Source: an uncultured Prevotella sp. (GTDB lineage: Bacteria; Bacteroidota; Bacteroidia; Bacteroidales; Bacteroidaceae). From it: a DNA stretch of 64,000 bases. Under the pieces are notes generated by a model that saw only the letters and a program-made list of their open reading frames with translations, made no database searches and had not been told where the DNA came from. The stretch covers positions 39,035 to 103,034 of the forward strand of contig CAMIVY010000009.1 of assembly GCA_946402275.1 (NCBI GenBank), given 5' to 3'. Each line of letters starts with the position of its first letter. The first letter of the stretch is position 1. Positions 54,819-62,070 of this stretch are shown here, in pieces. The translations under genes and the position numbers were made by a program.

Positions 54819-55511
54819 ATGCCAGGAAAGAAGGGCAACAAGAAACCAGGAGCATTGAAGCCGCAGACTGAATTTGCCGGAATGAATGTGGAGTACCTTG
54901 ACGTTGACAGCCTCATCCCTGCAGACTACAATCCACGGAGGATCACCGACGAGGACCGGATGCACATCAAGGCCAGTTTGCAGAAGTTCGGATTTGCAGA
55001 ACCAGTCATCGTGAATCGAAATCCAGAGAGGCTTAACGTCATTGTCGGCGGTCACCAGCGCGTAGTGGTGGCCAAGGAAGACTTGGGATATACGAAGGTG
55101 CCGTGTGTCTTTGTCAATCTCTCTTTGGACGAAGAGAAGGAACTGAACGTAAGGCTAAACAAGAACACTGGACGCTGGGACACAGACATACTGCAGCAGT
55201 CCTTCAACTTCGACTGGCTGAAGGATATCGGTTTTCAAGAGTCAGAGCTGCTGAAGTTCTGGAAAGATGATTTTCAGAAAAAGTTCAACTCCATAAACAA
55301 CAGCAACTGCGACTATCCGATAGTGCCCAAGTTCTCGGAGAATTACGATGCCGTGGTGATTATCTCTACTAACGACACCGATACATCATTCCTGAAGACT
55401 GCACTCGGAATAACGAAGCAACAGTCATACAAGTGTTCTCGCATGGGCGAGGGTATGGTGATAACAGTCGAGCAGCTGAGAAAGGCATTGAATAATGGCA
55501 ATAGATATTAA
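54819..55511 (+). CDS. ParB/sulfiredoxin-fold protein
   Basis: This is a 230-residue protein. The N-terminal ParB-like nuclease domain (~20-110) has YLDVDSLIPADYNPR, the signature VIVGGHQRVVVAK and VPCVFVNLSLDEEKELN. The C-terminal region (~165-230) is a separate alpha/beta unit. No partition HTH is present, so it is the phage type often found beside DNA-modification and terminase genes rather than a segregation ParB. It overlaps the glycosyltransferase start by 17 bp. Confidence 0.8.
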   Translation: MPGKKGNKKPGALKPQTEFAGMNVEYLDVDSLIPADYNPRRITDEDRMHIKASLQKFGFAEPVIVNRNPERLNVIVGGHQRVVVAKEDLGYTKVPCVFVNLSLDEEKELNVRLNKNTGRWDTDILQQSFNFDWLKDIGFQESELLKFWKDDFQKKFNSINNSNCDYPIVPKFSENYDAVVIISTNDTDTSFLKTALGITKQQSYKCSRMGEGMVITVEQLRKALNNGNRY

Positions 55512-56235
55512 AATAGTCATTCCGTCCATGGGGCGAGCAGATAGGGTGATAACCAAGCACTGCGTGAAGAATGCCACACTATGTGTACCAGAGAGTGAGG
55601 CTGCTGCCTACGCAGAGTACAATCCCGGTATGCCGATACTTACCCATCCCGACTCGTTGAAAGGACTTGCACGGAAGCGCCAGTTTATACTCGAGAGGTG
55701 TGGTAATCACTATCAGATAGACGATGACATCAAGTATATCCAAAGGCTGTATGTCGAGAAGGGCGAGAAGGTGCCAATGGATGCGGATGAAGCCTATGAC
55801 GTCATTCAGTATGTCGGCAATATGGCGAAACTGGCTGGGTGCTTTCTCTTTGGCTTCAGTAAGCAACGCAACCCTCTCCAGTACGTAGATCATAAGCCGA
55901 TACGGCTGACTGGTATTCTGAACGGCTCTATGGGGATTCTGGAAGGGAGCAAGTTGTTCTTCTCGGAGAAAGCAGTGGTGAGTGAAGACTACTGGATTTG
56001 CGGCCTCAACGCATACCACCATCGTATGCTATGGTGTGACGAGCGGTTTGCAGAACTCGGAGAAAAAGCATTCCACAATCTTGGAGGCTGCTCCAATTAC
56101 AGGACTATTGAGCAGGAGAAGGAAGATACCCTATTCCTCCGTCAGTCATTTGGTGAGGCCATCCAGATGAAGCATGACACAAGCCTTGCTAAACGAAAAC
56201 ATCCGTACCAAAGGACGCTGAAGATACCTTTTTAG
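55495..56235 (+). CDS. Phage-type glycosyltransferase, possibly DNA-modifying
   Basis: This is a 246-residue protein. KIVIPSMGRADRVITKHC at the N-terminus and the DxD motif in YQIDDDIKYIQRL fit a GT-A fold. It resembles the phage glycosyltransferases linked to base modification (TET-associated type). Later conserved-looking stretches are GILNGSMGIL and SEDYWICGLNAYHHRMLW. Together with PIG-L and ParB it suggests a sugar modification of DNA, but no dioxygenase or hydroxymethyl-pyrimidine synthase is seen in the window. Confidence 0.6.
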   Translation: MAIDIKIVIPSMGRADRVITKHCVKNATLCVPESEAAAYAEYNPGMPILTHPDSLKGLARKRQFILERCGNHYQIDDDIKYIQRLYVEKGEKVPMDADEAYDVIQYVGNMAKLAGCFLFGFSKQRNPLQYVDHKPIRLTGILNGSMGILEGSKLFFSEKAVVSEDYWICGLNAYHHRMLWCDERFAELGEKAFHNLGGCSNYRTIEQEKEDTLFLRQSFGEAIQMKHDTSLAKRKHPYQRTLKIPF

Positions 56236-56263
56236 CGGATATCAGTTAAACTGAGTTTCAAAA

Positions 56264-56295
56264 TTTGCGCATATCATCTATTTGCCGTAACTTTA
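56264..56295 (+). promoter_or_regulatory. Promoter module copy C
   Basis: TTTG (56264-56267), a 20-nt spacer and TAACTTTA (56288-56295), with the upstream sequence TTTCAAAATTTGCGCATATC shared with copy B. It precedes the RarA-C-like gene by 33 bp. Confidence 0.65.
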
Positions 56296-56328
56296 TGATG
56301 CGTAACAATTAAATGTAACAGTAAGATT

Positions 56329-56958
56329 ATGAGCAATTATGATTTAAGGACAAAGCACGGATACAACTTCTTCGAGGTTGCAAGTGCATTTCAGAAGGCC
56401 ATCCGTCGCTGTGACGAGAAGCAGGCGATGTTCTGGGCTGTGGAACTTTACGAAAGTGGTTACCAAAAGTATGCGTGGAAACGTATGCTAATTATGTCGT
56501 GTGAGGATGTAGGCCTTGGCGATCCATACGTGAATATGGCAGTCGTCAATCTCAAAGCCACCTATGACTATCTGGTGTCACTAAAAGAGAAGCACCTGCC
56601 AGAAAAGCTGCCGTTCACTCAGGCTGTCTTACACCTCGTCCATGCGCATAAGTCAAGGTATGTGGATTTGGCGATAACCGTCTTTTGGGCAGAGAACGAG
56701 ACGAAGCAGTATGAGATTCCTGATTATGCCTACGACAATCACACTCACCGAGGGAAGGCAATGGGGCGTGGTCGTGATTACTTCTATAATGAAGCGTCGA
56801 AAATCTGCAACGCAAGGCTGATGCCTAACGAGCAGGAGATGCGGAAACTTGCCTATGAACTTGGCGGTGACCATTCTAAGCCTCTTGTGGAGAATCTGAG
56901 CTGCACAAAAGAAGAGGCGAATCAACTTGCCCAAGGAGATTTATTTGAAGGATTATGA
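56329..56958 (+). CDS. RarA/MgsA C-terminal-domain protein without ATPase
   Basis: The 209-residue protein matches the C-terminal helical domain of RarA/MgsA (FFEVASAFQKAIRRCDEKQA, then MLIMSCEDVGLGDP), but the AAA+ ATPase half is absent. In RarA this domain mediates tetramerisation and contact with single-strand-binding protein. Here it may bind replication forks, either as a decoy or as an adaptor for modification or packaging. Its stop overlaps the ATP-grasp start (ATGA). Confidence 0.75.
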   Translation: MSNYDLRTKHGYNFFEVASAFQKAIRRCDEKQAMFWAVELYESGYQKYAWKRMLIMSCEDVGLGDPYVNMAVVNLKATYDYLVSLKEKHLPEKLPFTQAVLHLVHAHKSRYVDLAITVFWAENETKQYEIPDYAYDNHTHRGKAMGRGRDYFYNEASKICNARLMPNEQEMRKLAYELGGDHSKPLVENLSCTKEEANQLAQGDLFEGL

Positions 56959-58004
56959 GGAAACTACGAAATTTGACAGTCATGGTAACAGCTGCTGGCG
57001 CCCAGTTCACGCCAGGGCTGTTTCGCTGCCTTCGTGAAAACGGAGAGCGGGATATCAGGATCATTGGAGTCGATTGCGATGAAGACGCCACTATCGAGCA
57101 GATGGTGGACGTGGTGTATAAGGTCCCCAAGGTGTCTGATGTAGGCTACATCGATTCCCTACTGGCTATATGTCATCAGGAGCACGTCGATGTGCTACTG
57201 CCATCGATGTCTGCAGAACTTCCATTGCTAATCGGAAGCCAAGATAAGTTTCAGGTGGATGGTACGCAGGTGTCCGTCGGTAGTGCCGATGCAGTAATCA
57301 CGTGCCTCAGCAAACTACGACTATATGAGTTTATGCGTGCCCACGACATACCAACACCCAAGTATCATGCAATCAGAAGTCTGGAGGAGTTTGACGAAGC
57401 CCTGGAGTACATCGGTTATCCTAACCATGCGGTGTGCATAAAGGCGACCCAGTTGAGCGGAAGCAGGGGAGTCAGAATCATTGACCCTGAGAAGTCACGT
57501 TTTGATATCCTATTCGGGGAAAAGCCCAATTCACTCTACACCACCTATGACGAGCTTCGGGCTATCCTGAGTGAGAAAGAGTCTGATATGCCCGAAATGA
57601 TGGCCATGGAGTGCCTGACTGGTGGAGAGTTCTCCGTCGATATCCTTGCAGATCACGGCAATGTGCTCTATATGTGTGGACGGAGAAGTGAAACCATCGT
57701 TGCTTCTATTCCCCAAAGCGCGGTATTGTTCGAGGACACACGAGCTTATGAGATAGTGACACGGCTCACAGAAGCATTAGGACTGGATGGCAATGCGGAC
57801 TTCGATTTCCGATACGACTCTGAAGGGGTGCCGGTCCTGATGGAATGCAACCCACGAATAGCCGCTACCATGGAAGTGTTTAAGGCAGGAGGCCTGAACC
57901 TTCCGTATTTACGTATCAAGCAGCTCGTTAACGACCCATTGCCAGATATCAAGGCAAGGCTTGGCACGAAGATGAAAAGAAGGTACGTAGAAATGTTTTG
58001 TTGA
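56955..58004 (+). CDS. ATP-grasp ligase (carbamoyl-phosphate-synthase-like)
   Basis: This is a 349-residue protein. An N-terminal pre-ATP-grasp Rossmann-like domain (LTVMVTAAGAQFTPGLFRCL) precedes an ATP-grasp core with VCIKATQLSGSRGVRII and MAMECLTGGEFSVDILAD. The metal-binding motif is FDFRYDSEGVPVLMECNPR. ATP-grasp enzymes join a carboxylate to an amine or thiol. In this cassette it could attach an amino acid or similar group to the sugar or base made by its neighbours (inference). Confidence 0.8.
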   Translation: MRKLRNLTVMVTAAGAQFTPGLFRCLRENGERDIRIIGVDCDEDATIEQMVDVVYKVPKVSDVGYIDSLLAICHQEHVDVLLPSMSAELPLLIGSQDKFQVDGTQVSVGSADAVITCLSKLRLYEFMRAHDIPTPKYHAIRSLEEFDEALEYIGYPNHAVCIKATQLSGSRGVRIIDPEKSRFDILFGEKPNSLYTTYDELRAILSEKESDMPEMMAMECLTGGEFSVDILADHGNVLYMCGRRSETIVASIPQSAVLFEDTRAYEIVTRLTEALGLDGNADFDFRYDSEGVPVLMECNPRIAATMEVFKAGGLNLPYLRIKQLVNDPLPDIKARLGTKMKRRYVEMFC

Positions 58005-58073
58005 TATTATATTGTGCCCTGCAGATACACGCAGGGCCTCATTGCGAATAGTTCCCACCAAATAATTGAAGAA

Positions 58074-58430
58074 ATGGCAAAGAAAACAGATGATCGTAGT
58101 AAGTTGACCCAGAGCCAGAAGAAGTTTCTTGAGGTCTTCGAGAAAGTGGCAGGAAACGTTTCTGCTGCTTGTGAACAGGCTAATATCAAGAGTCGCACCA
58201 CCTATTACAGATGGCTCCAGAATGAGGAGTTTCGCCAGGCAATAGAAGATGTAGATGAAAGTTTCATTGATTTGGCCGAGTCTCAGTTGCGTGCCGCAGT
58301 CTCACGCGGTGACATGAACGCAGTCTTTTTCATCCTGAAGACGAAGGGTAAAAGTCGTGGTTACGTCGAGAAGTCAGAACATGATGTGACAGTCAGCAGT
58401 TTTGAGAAACTGATGCAGGAAGTTGACTGA
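58074..58430 (+). CDS. terS: Terminase small subunit-like HTH protein
   Basis: About 118 residues. The N-terminal HTH (KFLEVFEKVAGNVSAACEQA, NIKSRTTYYRWLQNEEFRQA) is typical of phage small terminases that bind pac or cos DNA. A C-terminal helical stretch includes RAAVSRGDMNAVFFILKTKG. ATG at 58074 is chosen; the open frame extends upstream to 58014 without support. The stop overlaps the large-subunit start (TGATG). Confidence 0.75.
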   Translation: MAKKTDDRSKLTQSQKKFLEVFEKVAGNVSAACEQANIKSRTTYYRWLQNEEFRQAIEDVDESFIDLAESQLRAAVSRGDMNAVFFILKTKGKSRGYVEKSEHDVTVSSFEKLMQEVD

Positions 58431-59968
58431 TGGTAGAGACCAGGAGAGAAAAGGCACACCGGAAAATGCGCGAGTGGCGGGAGGACTGGAATAAGTTTGC
58501 CGCAGAGGTCCTGAAAGCAAAGCTTGACAAGGAACAGCAGGCTATACTATCTTCGGTTCAGCACAATCCAATGACCGCAGTAGCCAGTGGAACGGCACGG
58601 GGTAAAGACTTCGTTGCTGCAGTAGCCGCTATGTGCTTTCTCTACCTGACCCCCAGATTCGATAAGTCAGGAAACTTGGTCGGCAATACAAAGGTCGCCA
58701 TGACGGCGCCTACTGGAAGGCAGGTCGATGTGATTATGATTCCAGAGATATCCCGTCTCTTCAGAAATGCAGGTGATGGAGTCCTGCCAGGTAGGCTGCT
58801 TGCGAAGGGGATCAAGACGAACTATGACGAATGGTTCCTTACTGGTTTCAAGTCCTCTGATGACAACACGGAAGCATGGTCGGGATTCCATGCTGTAAAT
58901 ACGATGTTTGTCGTGACGGAGGCTTCAGGTATGTCCGAGACCGTTTTCAACGCCATAGAAGGAAACCTGCAAGGCAACTCGAGACTACTTATCGTCTTCA
59001 ATCCAAATGTCACGACTGGCTATGCGGCACGGGCAATGAAGTCTGACCGATTCAAGAAGTTCCGGCTTAACTCCCTAAATGCAGAGAACGTCATACGGAA
59101 GAAGGAAGTTATACCAGGGCAGGTAAACTATGAGTGGGTGAAGGACAAAGTGCTGAACTGGTGTTCACAAGTAAGCAAGTCGGATTATGATATTGGCCAA
59201 GGAGATTTCGAATGGGAGGGCAAGTTATACCGCCCTAACGATCTTTTTCGTGTCAAGGTGCTTGGGATGTTCCCCAGAGTAGGTGAAGATGTGCTTATCC
59301 CTTACGAATGGATTGAGATGGCTAACGAAAGATGGAAAGAATTGAAGGCTAAATCCTACAAGCCCAACAAAGCATGTTTACTTGGGGTGGACGTAGCAGG
59401 AATGGGCAGGGATAGCAGCGTTCTCGTTCCTCGATATGACCACTTCGTTTCAGAAATAAAGACGCATCAATCTGGAGGCGTAGCCGATCACATGCACGTA
59501 GTGGGTATGATTATAAATGCCATGACAGACAAGAAGCGCGACAAGGCTTTCATAGATACCATAGGTGAAGGTGCCGGAGTATATTCACGTCTTAGGGAAC
59601 TGGAGTACCATAACGTCTATTCCTGCAAGTTCTCGGAGAATGCAAGGAATCTCCATGACAAAACGCATCAATTTGAGTTCGTAAATATGCGGGCATATCT
59701 GTACTGGAGAGTTCGTGAGTGGCTGAATCCCAAGAACGGGTATTATCCTGCCCTGCCACCAAATACGTTGCTTGCTGAGGAAGCTACGGAGATTCATTGG
59801 AAGTTCCAGAGTGACGGACGAATAATAATGGAGTCGAAAGACGATATCAAGAAGCGCCTGAAGCGGTCACCGGATATCTTCGATGCACTCGCCAATACGT
59901 TCTATCCAAGGGCGAACACCCTTACTGATGCACAGATTCTCCGAAAGATTAGTCCTTTCAGACGATAG
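58430..59968 (+). CDS. terL: Terminase large subunit
   Basis: This is a 512-residue protein. The ATPase has a P-loop-like SGTARGKDFVAA (~53-64) and Walker B TMFVVTEASGM. The RNase H-like nuclease has LLGVDVAGMGRDSS (~317-330), FIDTIGEGAGV (~373) and SPDIFDALANTF near the C-terminus, supplying the acidic residues. It packages DNA into procapsids. All expected motifs are present, so it looks functional, yet no portal or capsid gene follows. An imperfect 11-bp hairpin lies just downstream (59963-59993). Confidence 0.85.
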   Translation: MVETRREKAHRKMREWREDWNKFAAEVLKAKLDKEQQAILSSVQHNPMTAVASGTARGKDFVAAVAAMCFLYLTPRFDKSGNLVGNTKVAMTAPTGRQVDVIMIPEISRLFRNAGDGVLPGRLLAKGIKTNYDEWFLTGFKSSDDNTEAWSGFHAVNTMFVVTEASGMSETVFNAIEGNLQGNSRLLIVFNPNVTTGYAARAMKSDRFKKFRLNSLNAENVIRKKEVIPGQVNYEWVKDKVLNWCSQVSKSDYDIGQGDFEWEGKLYRPNDLFRVKVLGMFPRVGEDVLIPYEWIEMANERWKELKAKSYKPNKACLLGVDVAGMGRDSSVLVPRYDHFVSEIKTHQSGGVADHMHVVGMIINAMTDKKRDKAFIDTIGEGAGVYSRLRELEYHNVYSCKFSENARNLHDKTHQFEFVNMRAYLYWRVREWLNPKNGYYPALPPNTLLAEEATEIHWKFQSDGRIIMESKDDIKKRLKRSPDIFDALANTFYPRANTLTDAQILRKISPFRR

Positions 59969-60105
59969 TTGTCTGTATGGCCGACAGTTATCGACCCATC
60001 ACGTTTTAATGCTTTAGAAGTAGGTAGAAGTACTACGTAACCATCAGAACGAATGAGTGTAGTACCTGCTGTGATACAAAAGTGCGTTGAATTTGGAGTC
60101 AATAC

Positions 60106-60136
60106 TTTGTTGAATCAAAAAAAATGATTACCTTTG
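60106..60136 (+). promoter_or_regulatory. Promoter E
   Basis: TTTG (60106-60109), a 19-nt spacer and TACCTTTG (60129-60136). It lies downstream of an in-frame ATG at 60124, so the true start of the next gene is later. Confidence 0.7.
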
Positions 60137-60153
60137 CACAAGAAACGTTATCT

Positions 60154-60351
60154 ATGTATAAAGATGTTTTTGGAAATACGTATGAGTCGTACGAGGACTA
60201 TGTAAACTCTCCAGACCTCGACACTGATTTGGTGTATATCAAGTTGTGGAGAGGAGAACGTACGCCACAGAACGATGAAGAACGCAGGATCAAGAAAGAA
60301 CTGGATGAAATGAAGGCCAAGGGGCAGACCCCAGAGTTTTATTTCGACTGA
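60154..60351 (+). CDS. Small acidic hypothetical protein
   Basis: About 65 residues, highly charged (NSPDLDTDLVYIKLWRGER, then EERRIKKELDEMKAKGQTP). The ATG at 60154 is chosen because promoter E lies just before it. I do not recognise a family. It precedes hicA. Confidence 0.5.
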   Translation: MYKDVFGNTYESYEDYVNSPDLDTDLVYIKLWRGERTPQNDEERRIKKELDEMKAKGQTPEFYFD

Positions 60352-60394
60352 ATAGTTAAATATTACATAAAGATAGCATTTTTCTTCCAAAAAA

Positions 60395-60426
60395 TTTGCG
60401 TATATGGAACAAAAATGTTACCTTTG
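60395..60426 (+). promoter_or_regulatory. Promoter module copy D (hicA promoter)
   Basis: TTTG (60395-60398), a 20-nt spacer and TACCTTTG (60419-60426), in the context AATTTGCGTATATGG. It overlaps the in-frame ATG at 60404, so hicA starts at 60452. Confidence 0.75.
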
Positions 60427-60451
60427 CAGCGTTCATTTAAACAAGCGTTCT

Positions 60452-60640
60452 ATGAAGTATTCAGAATTTTACCGACTGATTGAACAGCATGGCTGGACGA
60501 TCAAAGGGGGTAAAGGGCACTACAAATACGTGCATCCGGACTTCCCCTACTTCATACCAGTCGGCAGACACAAGACGCAGGAGATTCCCCCGGGAACCCT
60601 TGACGGAATGATGAAAGCTGCAGGTCTGAAGAAAAAGTAA
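60452..60640 (+). CDS. hicA: HicA-like mRNA interferase toxin
   Basis: About 62 residues with the full HicA pattern: EFYRLIEQHGWTIKGGKGHY, whose His is the likely catalytic residue, then FIPVGRHKTQEIPPGTLDGM. HicA cleaves mRNA and is neutralised by HicB. The start is set by promoter D. hicB follows 77 bp later, after a strong hairpin. Confidence 0.85.
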   Translation: MKYSEFYRLIEQHGWTIKGGKGHYKYVHPDFPYFIPVGRHKTQEIPPGTLDGMMKAAGLKKK

Positions 60641-60659
60641 AGAGCTTCACTGAAAGCTT

Positions 60660-60681
60660 CCCACCTCTTTCGGGAGGTGGG
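60660..60681 (+). terminator. Hairpin between hicA and hicB
   Basis: CCCACCTC (60660-60667) and GAGGTGGG (60674-60681) form an 8-bp stem with a TTTCGG loop, followed by TTTAAA. It could partly terminate or stabilise the hicA transcript and so set the toxin-to-antitoxin ratio. Confidence 0.6.
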
Positions 60682-60717
60682 TTTAAATGGACAAACGAAA
60701 CGTTAAGGAGCAATGAC

Positions 60718-61125
60718 ATGAAGAGTATTACGGCAATTATCGAAAAAGGAAACGACGGGGGCTACAGCATTTATGCCGAGAACCAGGAGATACCCGTGTT
60801 TGGAAACGGACTGACTGAGGAAGAAGCCCGTCAGGAGTTTGAGTCTTGCCTGCATGAGCAAGCTGCTTATATGAAAGAACGTACTGGGGTCACTCCCAAA
60901 TGGTATTCAGAGAAGATTCGTGTCGAGTACAAGTATGATATGACAGCGTTCTTCCTGACATTCCCATTCATCAACGTGACGGAGTTCGCCAAGAGCGTCG
61001 ATATCAATCCTTCCTTGATGCGTAAGTACAAGAGTGGACTCGTCAAGGCAGGGGCGAAGCAGAAGGATCAGATTCAACACAAGTTTGACGATATACTAAG
61101 CCGGCTAAGTATTGTGAAATTCTGA
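60718..61125 (+). CDS. hicB: HicB-like antitoxin
   Basis: This is a 135-residue protein. The N-terminal partial RNase H-like fold (ITAIIEKGNDGGYSIYAENQ, then GNGLTEEEARQEFESCLHEQ) is typical of HicB. The C-terminal HTH (NVTEFAKSVDINPSLMRKYK, SGLVKAGAKQ) would autoregulate the operon. A Shine-Dalgarno-like AAGGAG lies ~8 bp upstream. A terminator follows at 61154. Confidence 0.85.
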   Translation: MKSITAIIEKGNDGGYSIYAENQEIPVFGNGLTEEEARQEFESCLHEQAAYMKERTGVTPKWYSEKIRVEYKYDMTAFFLTFPFINVTEFAKSVDINPSLMRKYKSGLVKAGAKQKDQIQHKFDDILSRLSIVKF

Positions 61126-61153
61126 ACTGGCAAGCTTTTTTAAATGAACGTCG

Positions 61154-61182
61154 GCCGAGGTTTGAACGCCTCGGCTTTTCTT
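61154..61182 (+). terminator. Terminator of hicB
   Basis: GCCGAGG (61154-61160) and CCTCGGC (61169-61175) form the stem, followed by TTTTCTT. Confidence 0.8.
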
Positions 61183-61209
61183 ATATATTCAGGACTTATT
61201 ACGAGAATG

Positions 61210-61245
61210 AAAAAGCCTGGCACGTCTTCACAGATAGTACCAGGC
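61210..61245 (-). terminator. Terminator of the minus-strand small gene
   Basis: Read on the minus strand, GCCTGG and CCAGGC (61215-61220 and 61240-61245 on the plus strand) form a stem followed by TTTTTC. It lies just after the stop of the gene at 61269-61469. Confidence 0.65.
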
Positions 61246-61268
61246 ACAAGGATGTTATTTTATTAGAA

Positions 61269-61469
61269 TTACTTCTTTTCGTTCCAGTAGTCACGATACT
61301 TCATTGCTTCCTCGTACGTGATCCCGTACTCATGGGCTTGTTCTTCGACTTGTTCCTTTGGTGCATCTTTGTCTAACACAAGCCAGACACAACCTGCACG
61401 ATGACATATCTCTGTCTCTTTAGAGATAGTGAACTCTGAGTGCATCTTTTCTGTTAATTCATCAACCAT
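61269..61469 (-). CDS. Small hypothetical protein, possibly leaderless
   Basis: About 66 residues, acidic and helical at the C-terminus (KEQVEEQAHEYGITYEEAMK, YRDYWNEKK). The open frame extends to 61538, but TACCTTTG (61474-61481, minus) lies only 4 nt before the ATG at 61469, so the transcript should begin at or next to that ATG. It is the only minus-strand gene in the element. Confidence 0.55.
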   Translation of the reverse strand: MVDELTEKMHSEFTISKETEICHRAGCVWLVLDKDAPKEQVEEQAHEYGITYEEAMKYRDYWNEKK

Positions 61470-61473
61470 GGCG

Positions 61474-61481
61474 CAAAGGTA
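61474..61481 (-). promoter_or_regulatory. -7 box of the minus-strand small gene
   Basis: TACCTTTG on the minus strand, 4 nt before the ATG at 61469. No clear TTTG lies 20 nt upstream. Confidence 0.6.
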
Positions 61482-61485
61482 GTAA

Positions 61486-61617
61486 TATTTTTCGAATATA
61501 ACGATAAAGATTGAAAAGAATTTCATATTAGGTTGCATTCGCCAGCGCGATAAAGAAGTTGGTGATAGTATATCTAAGTTAATAAAAGAACGGCCTGAGT
61601 TACAATCAGTTAAATAA
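61486..61617 (+). pseudogene. Gene-tail remnant resembling the end of the HD gene
   Basis: An open stretch without a start codon ends RPELQSVK-stop, close to the PELPSVKL end of the HD protein at 52110-53204. The DNA similarity continues through the stop into promoter B. Upstream residues (DKEVGDSISKLIKE) do not match the HD protein. It is best read as the 3' end of another gene that once stood before this promoter. Confidence 0.45.
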
Positions 61618-61648
61618 AAGTTGATTCAAGTATTTTGAAGTTTCAAAA

Positions 61649-61680
61649 TTTGCGCATGTCAAATACTTAGAGTACGTTTG
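61649..61680 (+). promoter_or_regulatory. Promoter module copy B
   Basis: TTTG (61649-61652), a 20-nt spacer and TACGTTTG (61673-61680), nearly identical to copy A. It drives the WYL_2 and sigma-like genes. Confidence 0.75.
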
Positions 61681-61728
61681 CAATATCAAACAACAACAAG
61701 TTTCACTTAATCAATAGGAGAAAAGAAT

Positions 61729-62058
61729 ATGGAAGCAACATTCAAGACCACCCTCAAGCAAGTTATGAGTCTTGCTTGGCAATTTGTAAGAAAGAACGGC
61801 TTGAGCCTCTCTGATGCACTCAAGACCGCATGGCTCAACATCAAGCTAAAGGCCCAGATGAAGAAGCGTATCGTTAAGTTCTATTTCCAGAAGATTGATG
61901 GCTCGATCCGTGAGGCATACGGAACCCTGAAGGAAAGCATGCTGCCGCCAACAAGTGGAAAGGGGAACCAGAACCCGACGACCCAGTGCTACTTCGACAC
62001 TGAAAAGGGAGAGTATCGCTGCTTTAAGAAAGCCAATCATATCAGAATCAACCTCTAA
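61729..62058 (+). CDS. WYL_2 (DUF2693)-like small protein
   Basis: This is a 109-residue protein. The C-terminal ~65 residues (KRIVKFYFQKIDGSIREAYG, then TLKESMLPP and YFDTEKGEYRCFKKANH) match the Sm-like SH3 beta-barrel proteins formerly DUF2693, common in Bacteroidetes mobile elements. It may bind nucleic acid or act as a small regulator. AGGAG lies ~8 bp upstream of the ATG. It is followed by the sigma-like gene 12 bp later. Confidence 0.7.
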   Translation: MEATFKTTLKQVMSLAWQFVRKNGLSLSDALKTAWLNIKLKAQMKKRIVKFYFQKIDGSIREAYGTLKESMLPPTSGKGNQNPTTQCYFDTEKGEYRCFKKANHIRINL

Positions 62059-62070
62059 ACGACGGACCTC

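Noticed and set aside
54819..55511. Partition ParB of a plasmid
   Set aside because: No ParA gene and no central HTH; the protein matches the phage ParB-like type.
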